From positions 7,835,361 to 7,899,360 of the forward strand of contig NC_135564.1 in the NCBI RefSeq assembly GCF_964340395.1: DNA of 64,000 nucleotides, given 5' to 3'. This stretch comes from Glandiceps talaboti (lineage: Eukaryota > Hemichordata > Enteropneusta > Spengelidae). How positions within the stretch are numbered: the stretch's first letter is position 1; every line of letters starts with the position of its first letter. Both the position numbers and the translations under genes were made by a program. The notes under the pieces are model-generated. The model was given only the letters and a program-made list of their open reading frames with translations. It had not been told where the DNA came from and did no database searches. Positions 38,201 through 51,800 of this stretch are shown here, piece by piece.

Positions 38201-41200
38201 GATATGGTTCTTGGAGAATGATGAACTTTCCATTCTCACATTATCATGACATATCTTCTCACTGAAATCTTCAGTAATCTGTGATTGTTTGCATTTCATA
38301 TGACTTTGAAGAGATCATTTAGCTAATAATAGATTTGTTGTGTCCGAGCAGGTTAGCTTGTATGCCTCTGTGGTCTCTTACCTCTGCAGTCTGGTTTCAA
38401 ACCCACCAAGGGTCGGCCTGTATGCAAGAAACCTGAAGGGTGATCATGATATTTTATGATGAAGGAAGATTATCTTTGTGTGATGATGTGAGACAATGCT
38501 GTACAATACATACATGTCTAAGTGTATGTAGTACATTGAGTATTGGGAATTTGATAGCAGTATGATAGATTACATGTACAGTGTGTGGTTTGGAATATAA
38601 AGCAGGTATATTAACTGATTTCTTTCCTTTTTCACGAGTGTTAGATTTTGTAATGTTATGGATATTGTGTTGCATATGCATAGTTTTTCTATACTGTACA
38701 TGCTGTTAAAAGGAGAACAAACACATTTGCTGATTTAAATTTAGCTAAATTTCATTAAAAGACCCAGGAAGTCATTTTCACCCATCGACCGTTGTATAAC
38801 CTCTCTAATTTAAAGGGTTATAAAAATTGACAAATCCAGCTAAGAAGGACTGTTGTATTCGGGGACAATGCATTATGGGAAATAAACAATAGTGGGAGCT
38901 TCTTTGTTTTTGTTTTTCACAGCTGGCCTCTGCATTGTTTGGGCATTGTTTCAAGAGGTGTAAAACTCCTATCTTTGTGTGTGCATGCACAAATGTATAA
39001 GTACATGTACAGTGTATATTTCTCATAATCAATATGTCAGCCATGTTTCTGCAGATTTCGTAAAACCTCATTTCAAGTTACACAGGCTCTGTTTGATATA
39101 ACCATGCAGAAACCAATAAGAAACTGTACATTCTAGACTAAGATCGCAGAGATAGAATGAATATAGTTTCTTGCAACATTTTGTGTAAATGAAATGAACT
39201 AACATGCCAAATGTACTGTACCAAGTGCAGATGTCAAAACATTGGCACCTGTGTGTCTGTCTCTCGTTGCATTACGTTAAGTCATGGTTTATTTCATAAT
39301 AGACAAATTGTAGTAAGAAATTGCAATTTTGCTATCATAATCTTAAAGTGCTGTATGCAGTTTCTTATTGGTTGCTGTGTGGTTGTATCAAACAGCCTGT
39401 GAACGATAACTTGAAGTTGAAACGGACTGCAAAATGTGGATTTACAGTTCATTTTCACAGCAGTGCTCGCACACCTGATGTTAACAGAGAGTAGTGTACA
39501 TAATATAAGGATAGCTGTGCATTGTACAGTTGTTGATAATCAAGTGATGTGAGCTTTTTGTCAGTATTTACCTGCCACTGTCACTCAACTGTGTGACTAC
39601 AAGTACAGCTGTCAAATTAACATCTTCAAGTACTGTAATCGTAAATAGCGAAATACTCTCTTCAAAACTTATCAATAAGGTTGTACACGAATAAAGTTTC
39701 AAATACAGACAGGGAAAGCCTTTTTCAATACTACTGTTTAAATTTGACATCCTTGCTTCTACTTCAAGTCAAAGCAAATTGTCTCGGATACTGACAACTT
39801 TCATTTATAACAGTATCGAATTGACATCATGGAGTCGGTTCTAATTTTGCCATCCTTGCCTCAACTTCAATGTATATAGTATAGATTGTCAATAACTTTC
39901 ATTGATATTGCAGCGTTAAATCGACATTTATGGAACTACTTCAGTTTGTTGATATAAAACAAGGTGGTAGAGAGTGAAATTGTGTGATGAGTTTCAAGAT
40001 TGTCTACTGTCTGGATTTAGTTGAGTAGCTCTCGATAATTGAATGTCAGTATCGATTTTTTAAATTCTTTAGAGACCTGCAAAGCAATCAGACTGAAAAT
40101 AGTTTTATTCGTATACTGGGATTGGAATTATCTAGGTAATTCTATTAATTACTACCGAGTGTTGACCAAGCATGGTAATGATAGCTGAACAACTTATCTT
40201 GTTTTGGATACTAGGGATACTTAAAATTTTGTAGATGTATTCGTAGAAATGAAGAAAGGAGCCCCCTCACCTACATGTATGCTCTGTACATTGTATATAT
40301 TGTTCTCTTAGGTATGCCCCAATACAACTGTCACATACATGCAGTTTGCCCTCTAAGCCAATTTGACGCACCACTGACGCACACAATTTCAAGTGACGCA
40401 CCAAAATTTGGTGTTCCCCTATCTCTTTCTACATGTACTTGTATGTAGTGACTCACAAGAAATCCCATTTTTTCTCGTTTTGGGTCACAACAAAACTGCA
40501 TACATTGTATATATTGTACTCTGCATGGTACGCCCCAGTTCAACTGTCACATGTACTGCACACGTACATGTGCGTATGTCTTACATTTGTATGTGTTGTT
40601 TAGATTCAGGAGAAAGTCGCATAAGAATGATGATTTGTCAAATATGCAAAGTGAACATTTAACAGCAAATGTCACTTCTTTCACACATGTCTACAGAACC
40701 CAGAAAGGGTTGCACATAATGTCAAACCAAAGAATTATTAGGTCATTTCAAGTTTAAAGTTTACACTTGTACATTGTGCTAATTTGGGGCATTGAGATGA
40801 ATTATTGAATAAATAAAGTAGTTAATTAAGAATTCCTGTAATGTTATTTTGTAATTATCATTAGTTTGTGTGGTCATTGAAGCATGGATAGCAGTTAAAA
40901 CTAAGTATGCTATGCTTTCAGCTTGAAATACTCAAGAGTGGTCATTAGTATATAATGCAGACATTGAACCCTGGATCTGATGTCTTCAGTGAATACATGT
41001 ACATTACATGTACAAGATGCATGGAACCCTAATCCTGCTATAGCCATCACCTTTTACATGTTGACCTGAAGGTGGTTGTAAAATAACATAAAGTACAAAC
41101 AAGGTTTGAATTTAGCAGTGACCTTGAGTCCAGTGACCACTAATTGGAAATTTGGACCACCGAAATCTGAAACTGGTAGTCCACTTGGATCACTGACTGA

Positions 41201-44200
41201 GTGACTAAAATATTGACTACCAAAATCATGTTGTAGCCCACCGAAATCTGAAACTGGTAGTCCACGTGGACCACTGACTGAGTGACTAAAATATTGACCA
41301 CCAACATCATGTTGTAGCCCACCATCAAAATCTGAAACTGGTAGTCCACATGGACCACTGACTTAGTGACTAAAATATTGACCACCAACATCATGTTGTA
41401 GCCCAACGATATCTGAAACTGGTAGTCCACATGGAGTGACTAAAATATTAACCACCAACATCATGTTGTAGCCCACTGAAATATGAAACTATGAAACTAC
41501 ATGTAGTCGTCCGCATGGACCACTTACTGAACAAGTGAATTTGAAACCCTGACAGAGCTGAACAACACAACGTATCTTACAGTCAAGACAGTGTACTACT
41601 TCATCAAGGGATACTGATCCTGTATGGTCATTTACATATATGTATCATAATCAGTTAGTTTTGTTTTATGGTTCTAAGGCAACTACTGACTTTACATGTC
41701 TCAAAATAACATGATATGTGTGAAACGGAAAGTGTATACTTTAATAGATAGATACAAACACAGACAGTAATTTACAGATTAGTCTACTTTACTAACCAGA
41801 ACAACTGTGAAGTCGAGAAGGATTACATATTTGTCTTGGTGTTCTTAAAAACAAAACAAAAAAACCCACTAAAAACAAGAATTTCAGAATTGATTATTCA
41901 AGTGTCAGTTTATTGTATAAAGAGTTTGTTCATAATAAGATATTTCTCTTAAACATACATAAAAATGTTTTCTTGTATTGATAAGTTAAGTGCCTGTCAT
42001 GAATTACAGATACTGGTAAAGTAATTATGGTCATAAACTTGTTCCATTTCCCATGATATATAATTTCAGATACATATATATATATATTTTTATGTAGATG
42101 TCATAAACTTATTAATAAAAGACAATTTATGACCTACAGATGGTAATTTTGAAAAATGTATAGGACAGTGTAGCCAGAAAGATCCAGGCATTGTTTTCAC
42201 TTATATAATATGCTCAACCTACGAGTGGTTACGTATGCATAGCAGACCAACGACTGGACCCTTCAGACTAAAGACCATGTAAGGAAAATGAATTTGTGGA
42301 ACTGGGATATCAAAGCAATCTCTGGTTCCACATTCATTGAACCAATCATTCAAGATTGTGAAACTTTGATATTCCGTAGAGATGGGTACTTTCCAGTGCT
42401 ACAGTATTAAAATTAGCCCTATCACAAACTGACTCATGTAATATCAATCTTTGCATACTCAATGCATCTACATATATGTATGATATAGACTAGTATAACT
42501 TCCTCTGTTAGATGTCCTGCATGTCATCAGAGATTACTTTATGTATTCTGTTTTCAATCATTCTATTTTGAATAGAATAGCACTAAACGGTCACCCTAAG
42601 GCCCCCCCCCCCCCCTCCCACGAGGTTTTGATAAAAATGGATTTCTCATCCGATTTATATCACATCCTATTTGTAGCCTGAAGGTGGTCATTTCCAAATA
42701 AAGTCACAACGTTTTATAGCTGTTCACAATTTATACCAATGCAGTAAGAATCAGGGCATGTCTTATGACGACGGGGTAGGAAAATACTGATATGCAATAT
42801 ATTGAGTGCAGATTGTGGGAAATGATAGTAAATACATTAATAAAATCTACTGTAATCTAACTGCATTATTTTAACACTTATTCCCTGGCTGTGAGGTCAC
42901 TGGTAGTAGACTTCTGTTACGCCAAGGGCTGTTATGTAGCACTTTTTCTTGTGGCTGAAAATCAAGGGAAATAGTTGCTACATAAGAGTACAAAATGTAC
43001 TTGAGGTAATATGATGTGTTGTCTACTAGTGCCTGAATAAGGCCAGGCATTAAGTGTTTTATAACACATCACACTTTCACACACATTCTTTCTATAGATA
43101 GTCAAACCAAATCACCAGTAAGACTCCCGTGCTACATGAATAGTGCCCTAGGGAAAATAAAAAATAAATAGTGCCTTCTGTATGCAAATTGAGGTTACCA
43201 TGGGTTGCTAGTCCATGCCATGTGACACCATCTAAGCCAATCACTGAATGTTGCATGAAAAGGATCTCTTGATATAAGATGTATTGAATTGTTTGTAGGT
43301 AATTTTTTGGTATCATCACAGAAAAAGTAACTCTCTCAGAGGTGTTTATTTTGTATAAACATATCTACAGTGTACAGTTGATCGGTAGCTGGGTGTCGTA
43401 CAGCTGTCACTAAATTTCTTAGAAATCAAACAAGCAACGTACAGTGGTACAATACATGTATGTAGCAGATGCCAAGTTTAACATTATTGACATAATTGCA
43501 ACACATCCTCCAAAGAATTTTCACCTAATCGTGTCCACTTGTTTGCATGAACATATGTAACCTGATGCTTTTTGAAATGAAATCATTAATTGCTGTGGTT
43601 TTCAATAAGGTAAGCAAATTATGCTTGACTGCAGTACCCCAGGGTGAATAATGACGATTACATTGTATGCTAAATCACAGGTCATGTGTAGGGTCTATGG
43701 TTCACCTGAAACAAACAAAGAGGGAATCTAAGAAAAAAATTATTCTCTGTAACTTGCTTTCTGAAATACCACAAGGTATCAAGATTGTAACTGTAAGTTG
43801 TAACACCCTGTCTTTCCCAACTTGTACATGTAGTTTAATATCCATGTACAAACAAATACATGTACATGTGTACCCCCAGGTAGAAGAGGGTTACCAGGGA
43901 ATTTAAGAAATTTTTACTCTCTGTAACTTGTCTTCTGAAATTCCTTGAGGTTATCAAGATTGAAACTTCTATTTACTATAAATGGTGATGTCACACATGT
44001 TTGTATTTCTCGGCCCATAAATTTCAACTCTTTGTATGGGGTAATTTAAACTACATGTCTAGAAATTTGTACAAGTTATCATAACATAACCTTTACTTTT
44101 GAAAAATTGATGATAATACTTAGAGAAAATAGCCCCACAGATTGTATCAACAGAAAATGTTGACAGACATTCAGAGATTTCACATACCATACATTATATG

Positions 44201-45848
44201 TACAGCTTTAGTCTAGATACTATATGTACACATGGTATGGAGTACAGAGTTATCTCTTCACCCAAACAGAAAAGACAGATCTTGAGATCAGTGATTCATG
44301 GATAGCATGAGACTAGTGTACTGTCGTCTAGTTCCTATACAGTATCGTTACCATTTACACCACCACTCACAGTATAGTCAAAGTCGTTACTCTAGAAGTC
44401 CTGAGATGCATGAGATGCAATTTAAAATTCATCCACAGCCGCCCACACAGTCATTAATATTAACATCATGTCTTTGTTAATCACAAAATTCTAACCAATA
44501 ACACAGTCCCTCATAAAGTTATATTTATTGGGGCAGTTATGTAATGTCCAAATATTTATCAGCTCAGGATGCTACTTATACACTGTTTACGGCACTATGG
44601 CAGCTTGGGTTCACTGATTGGATGAACAACTTTTTGTGCTGATTGAGAAACTTTGACTAGACGTGGTTTAGTTCACCACATTGGCACCCAGACTATACAT
44701 GTAATTGTACATTCATTGTATATACCAGGTACTTTGTATGTTACATAATACTAATATAGTAATAATCATATCAATGTTTGTTAGCTTGTATATAGGCTTT
44801 CCTACATGTTGTCAAGTACTCAGTCAGTAAAAGTACACCCGTAAATTTGCTGAACATCTCAAAACAGTTGTGATATGCCACGCTTCTGTACTTAACCAAT
44901 AATATTATACAAATGTAGGGGAAGTGAATGTTACAGGGAAGTTGGCTTGTGGTGAACCTCTAATACGATCTCATTTATTTGCCTAGTTTGTCAATGAATA
45001 ACACATTGCCGTCATTACTGACTCATTACAAGTTCCAGCATTACTAGGGGACAGTGATGTTATACTGGCACATGTCACATTTACATGTCTAACACACATA
45101 CTTAAAGGCCAGGGTTTCAGTCCCAGGTTTTCATGTTAGTGTTGTCTGTCTTATCAGTGGAACCATGAGGGTCATTCTTTTGTTTTGGACAAATTTTCCT
45201 ATAGCTCAGCTAGACAACTGTTTTTCATGCCTTTATGTATATTTTGAACCTTATCTGAAAATGGTCCTTTAAAGGCCAGGGTTTCAATCCCAGGTTCTCA
45301 CATTAGTGTTATCTTATCAGTAGAATTGCAAGAATTCATAGAATCAAAAAAATGTTTTTGAAAAATTCATAGAAGCATTCTTTCGTTCAATAAGAATTGA
45401 ATATTAGGTGTGAAAAACAGTTGTTCTGACAGAGCTACATGTATAGAAAAAAATTGGCCTAGAACAGAATAATCCTATGTAATCCTTATGGCCACACTGA
45501 CAATATACAATGTACAGTAACACTAATGCCAAAATATGGGACTAAATTATGGGCCTTTAAGCTAAGCTACTTGCCAGTATTCTGATTTCTCATGGTGATG
45601 TTTGCTGTTCTATTTATATATCACACCCAATGACTGATGATAATGTTTGCTATTCTATTTATATAACACACCCAATCCCATCTAGATTGCTTCTCTCAAA
45701 TAAACATGCCTGAAAAGTATGACTGATAATGAAAATATTTGAACATCTTAATTGTAACATAATGTTTACTTTGCCATTGAGAATTGCATTGATACAATGA
45801 CTACATGTATTTAGATAAGATACTCAGAGAATTGAGTCCACATAGACA

Positions 45849-45885
<37 letters not shown>

Positions 45886-48800
45886 ATACACACGTCATGT
45901 TTTCAGAAATTGAAAATGTATTTATTACTTATTAACAAGAAAACATTTATCTAATATGATTTGTCATACCTAAAAGTCCAAAAAAATAAATGTACAAACA
46001 TGAAGGCAAAAAGGGTGTTTTGAATACACAATGTACAGAATCAACAAAACATGTATGTATATATATATACAAAAAAAATAGTTTTACGGAATAATTTTTG
46101 TGAAATAAACTTTGTAAAAATGACATGATTTTACAGAGAAATTCTTTTTGTAAACTTCAGTAAAAAATATTTTACAATTTAATAGAAATATTTCTTTCTG
46201 AAAGAAATTGTTAAATAAGAATTGTGCAGTTTTAGAAAGATCTTGTGTTTGAAATAGATGTACATTGTACTTCATAATTTTGCATTCCATATGTTATAGA
46301 CTCAGTGTCATTAAAATGTTGTGCCTAAAATTGAAAAAATGGAAGAGACATAACATACTGTATTTTTTTATGATTGTTGAGATATACTTCAGAGTTTATA
46401 CTTCTTATGAATTCCTGAGTAGAAGCTATCACTGTTGGCATCACATTAGTAATGTGTAACATAATAGCATAAGATAAAACCAACGAATGGCACAAGTCAA
46501 GAAGCTAAATATAGTTTCTTTTTATATGACATACTCAGTTGTAGACTCAGGAATAAACTCCAGTGTCTGACAGATTTCCTGAAAAAATTGTATGGACACA
46601 AAAAAAAAAAAAAAAATTTAATGTCAAGTTTTATGCAGGACTACACAAACATGCCATTTATAGAAATGCAGTATGTATAGAGCATAGTCATCACCAGATG
46701 TGCACATCATCAGGAGTCGTTTAGAACTAGAAATAGACCTGTCCATGTTCTTTTTTCGTATCGTATTTTGCCTATAATTTCATTGTGTTTCTTTTGTAAC
46801 AGTATTCTTGTAACGACTTATTTCAGAAATAGAGATCTTCATATGTAATTACAAGGGAAGGCTTGTTAGACAAGTTATTTATGCCAAGCAAGTTGTCATG
46901 TCAAATTCCTAATGTAATGCCCCACCCAGCCTCAGCAGCTGGTCTGGCCCACATGCTGAGAATTGTACATGTCAAACATGGACTGATTTACAATATTACT
47001 ACAATATTAAGGTCACTGAGGACAAGGAGGATTTCAGTAAAATTCCAGAAAATAAATTTTGTTCTTATGTTTCAGATAAGTGAAAATTCTGTAAATATTA
47101 ATGTTTTCACTATTGCAGCAAATTTGAGTAAACTGCACAGATGTCTGTAGCATTCAGTGGATTGACAGAGTCACTATCTGGCACCCACTCCTGTCTCAGT
47201 TTTTAAACAAAACAAAACAACACCACGACCGATTAAATATTTTATGGTTTGATATAATACACACTTCTTTCGTTTAGCTTTGATTACAATTCATGAGATT
47301 ATCACTATAATATTTATTGTGAAAACGGATCAAATGGTGCAATAGATCTTTTGTAAGTCATCCGCCGTCTGGAGTATAGCATTGTTCAAAATAATGTAAA
47401 ATTGATATTATATCCATTCAATTTCCTGTCGACAAGTATTTATGCAGACAGTCGTCTGTTCAAAATATGACTACTATTCCATATCTTTTATTTTGTAAGA
47501 TCTTGTGACAGGGAAATAGAACGCCAGTGATTATCTCGGATTGTTAAATCAGGATAGAATAACAAAACTCTCTAAATCAGGACGAGCCAATGTGTAATTT
47601 CATACATGTACTATATCAATCACTACTTAGTATGTTACTAGTCGTATCATAGTTCAGTTATATCTTGCTGTAGGCCGCACTCCACCCTACGTGTACATGT
47701 ACATGTAGTCCCTCCACCCAAATGTATATGCATGTCATTAAAGTTAACATGACATACTGCTGCCAATGTATTGCCATCCCAGGCCTAATAAAGAAATGGA
47801 CTACACCCAGTAATTTCTTGTAATCACAGAAATGCATAGAACACTTTGTCAATTTGTTGCATGATATTCAAGTTTCCCCGTACATGTATGTCACCCATCT
47901 CCCAATATTTTCAGTGGAAGAATCTTACGATACCTTGAAGGAAACAATTTGTGCTTTGTTCAAGAATGTTAAATTATACCAATGATACAAAATAATGCTA
48001 ACCAACCTAACTAAAAACATAGTGTATTTCTGACTACAAATGAAAATTTCTCTTCTGAATCAAAAATCCTTGGAAGTAAATCTGAATTTTGTTGATATCT
48101 CGTCAGCATCATTAGACATGTATTACAATGGGCTGTTATAACAGTCTATTTTGCTGATGAGACATCAACAAATATTTTGGGTGCTTCCAAGAATTTTTGT
48201 AGCGTAAAAGTCGGTCTGAGTCTGAGTAGAAATTTTCATATGTATAGTATATGTAGCTATGAATCCAGGGTCCATAAACATTCATTCTCACATACATGTA
48301 TGTAAACTTTGTAGTTTGTAGATACATTCTGCAACTTGCTGACATAATAAGATGAAAATTGCCCTTTTTGTAGTTCTCTGTAATTCTCACTAGGTGTTTA
48401 TATGTAGACATGTAGATTGTATATTTATTAGTCCAGAGACTTGGCTATCTGACTTGCCAGAAAATTCCAATATGTCAAATCAGATAGCCAAGTCTCTGGG
48501 TTATACATGTTTGCAATGAAAGGAAATGAAAAGTCCTTTTAGACTATTTACTGACATTGTTAGATCGAATCTAAAGAATTTATTTCAAATATGGAAAAAA
48601 AGGTGACCTTTCAGAAAAGAAATTATTCAAGACGGCACACCCCATATTGCGATATTCAAGATTCCAAAGTGTTTACAAACTAAGTTATACTGTACTTGTA
48701 CAAAATGCAGAAAAATACAGACCTCAGATTTTCATTATAATTACTGACTCTCTGCATATATATGATTTATATGTATGTACCTGTGAAGTCAATATAACCA

Positions 48801-51800
48801 TGCAATTTGTCAATTCTATGTATGTTTATTAAGTGAAATAAATTAGGAATAAACCTATAGATATACAGCTTGTTAAAATTTCATTTGAGTGTTTCGTGGT
48901 ATTGTCACAGACTTACACAACAGTGTCAACATACAGTATTTACTAGTACATGTATTAAGTGGGCTGTATTAGTATATTGCATTCAGGTACCGTTAAAAGA
49001 TAAAGAAATAGTCATTTCTATTTCTAAAGTTTAATAATAGTAATACAAGTACAGCCTGGTTCTTGTTAGTGTTCACTGGCTCTGTTTGATACAACCTCAT
49101 CGAAACCAATAAGAAACTGCAAGATTTAATGAATACAATTTCTTGTGACATTTTGTTCACATGAAGTGATCTAACACTGTAGCAGTAACATGTCGCTATG
49201 CAGACATCAAAACATTGGTGCACGCTTGAAAGTGTGATCCATGATCTTGCTATTTTAAATAAGCCATTTTTCGTCTCGCGGCAGATCTCACGAGATCCGC
49301 GTGTGAGCCATTGCATTCATAGCAACCGCACGTGAGGGTGGTCAAGCTGAAAGTGTCAAAAGCGTAGCAACACTTATTTTTCTCAACATCATCGCACATG
49401 GCCATGGAGAAAGCTTGACCACGATCACATGTTGTTGCTAGGCATATTTGCATAACTTGCATGATCTGCAACAAGACGTAAAATCCTTTATTAAAGTGTA
49501 ACTTGCAGTTTCTTATGGTTTCTGGGTGGTTGTATCAAACAGAGCCGATGAACACTAACATGAAATGGGCAGTACACACATATACATGTAGATGTATTTT
49601 TTGGTGGTGTTCAGGTTCTCCCTTAACAAAAAAAAAACGATGCAAAGCTTTGTTGTCATTTTGAGGCATCCTCTCGATAAGAAAATTGTCCATTAAATAC
49701 TTGAAACCACTTCATTTTGATATGATACAAAAATGTTACAAAACAGCAAGAAATACCAAGATGCTCTTTACCAAGTTTCCAATTTGTCATTGAGATTGTT
49801 GAGTGTTCTCTCGGCCCTCTTGTGATGTGATACAATTCTGTGGAGAATACTGGACTCTGGTATGCACGTACAAAAAATGTATATGTGTATGCATAATACA
49901 AATGTACAATGTAATTTGTTGATATTCAATAACATTATCAGTGCATAACTTACAAAATTCCTTGTGTTATCATGTGTTCAAAATACTAGTATTAGATGTG
50001 TGGCCTGCATCTATAAAAAAATTGGTCATATCTACAATATGCAGTATTTTATAAATTAATAATCATATCTTGCAACAGTTTGAGGAATGAAAAATTAAAA
50101 TGATGAATATTTTATCGAATGGTGTGAACTATGACAAGAACTGTAGGCAATTTTCATATTGACAATAAAAAAATATTACATGTACGTGTGGTTGCTATGT
50201 AAAACTGAAAGCTGTACGTAAATGTGTACTTTATACCAGCAAAATGTGTGGCACAGTACTACTATTAAATTATATTGTGTTTATTATTAAATATGATTTT
50301 GACATCTCAGTTCAAATTAAATCTACATAGAGGTAAAAAAAAGAAGTTAGATATATGCAGAACTATAATATAAATATAATAGTCTATTTTAACAACAAAT
50401 CTAAATAAATTCAAAGAAGTTGTTTATTTTAATGATAATAAATTAAATAATACATACAATAATTGATACTGTATTAATCCAAATTAAATTCGGAAGTTCA
50501 AAGTCGTTCCCTACTTGCGCAGTGCCCAAGTTCCAAAGCAGGAGGAAACCAAGAGTATGTTGGGAAAACCTGTGTTATTCGGTAGTCAAACAAAGCTTCA
50601 TCATACATACAGATTGGGAAATTTTTTAATGAAACTCAACCAACAACCTAGCCTGTTTACTGCCCTGTTGAGATACATCATTACTAACATTAGTTGGTCA
50701 TACCTCGCCCTCATGTTCTGACAGCTAGGAGGTACAACCAGCTAATGATGTATCTGATTCTCGATAGCACCGTAAACAGGCTACTGAGAACTCTAGAATT
50801 ATATCTGAATTATACATATATATATTATATGTACATGTATTCATATTTTCTATCCAAAAGAATTGCTAACGACATTTGACAATAGATGCAGTAGTGTTCA
50901 CATACACCATTCCATTGGCAGGTGTCACTATGCTATCCATTGTGATGAGGTCAGAGGTCAAGTCAGTGTGTAAGATAGACAACCAACTGTATTTATACAG
51001 ACTGATAAGACTGATCCATAGACAAAACCATATCTCACAATCTTGTCAAGTTTGAAGTACTTTTATTGTTTGTTGGTTTACTTTAAATGCTATTACAATC
51101 TCCTTGTGATGTTTGGACAGTGTCTGGTGGTCTGCCAATATAAGTACAAATATAGACTCTCTCACTAGTCTCAGGAGCATGGCTATTTGCTGTTGTGACT
51201 CTCTCCCTGTTAGTCCTTGGGGCATCGCAGTAACACATCAACAAATGATTAGCCCTATGTAGTGAGGAGGGCCTTGATTAGCCCTATGTAGTGAGGAGGG
51301 CCTTGACTAGCCCTATGTAGTGAGGAGGGCCTTGATTAGCCCTATGTAGTGATGAGGGCCTTGACTAGCCCTATGTAGTGATGAGGGCCTACTGTACAAG
51401 TATGCCTGAGTACAATTATGCAGTAGATATCGGTACATACAAAACAGCTCTTTTAGCAATGAGATGCTTTGATGACTGTGAGAGAGTCTAGTACAAATAT
51501 ACAGACATACATATAATATCAGTCATATGCTACCTGCCTATAACTCTCAAAGTTTACGACCTTGAATCATTGCTACTGAAAAATATAAATTTTAGAGGAA
51601 ACTTTTTTTTCGAAATGTAGGAAGATGTATTGTCTTTGAATGCTAATATCACTTGTAATGATCATATCCAAGAGTGGAGTCATGATTGTCGTCGAATGGT
51701 TAGAGTGGCTGGCTTGGAACCTACAGGTTGCAGGTTTTCTAATTGTTCATGAAGTAAAAGTAAAAAGTCCTTGGGCAAGATTTGAACCACAATTGCACCC

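Noticed and set aside
41140-41430. CRISPR-like array or repeat protein
   Set aside because: Units of 81-84 bp are contiguous with no unique spacers, and the context is a eukaryotic intron; it is a minisatellite inside a miniature element.
46863-47150. 95-codon open frame inside the long intron as a nested gene
   Set aside because: No recognisable motif and composition like the surrounding intron.
51247-51391. CRISPR-like array
   Set aside because: The 29-bp units abut directly without spacers.
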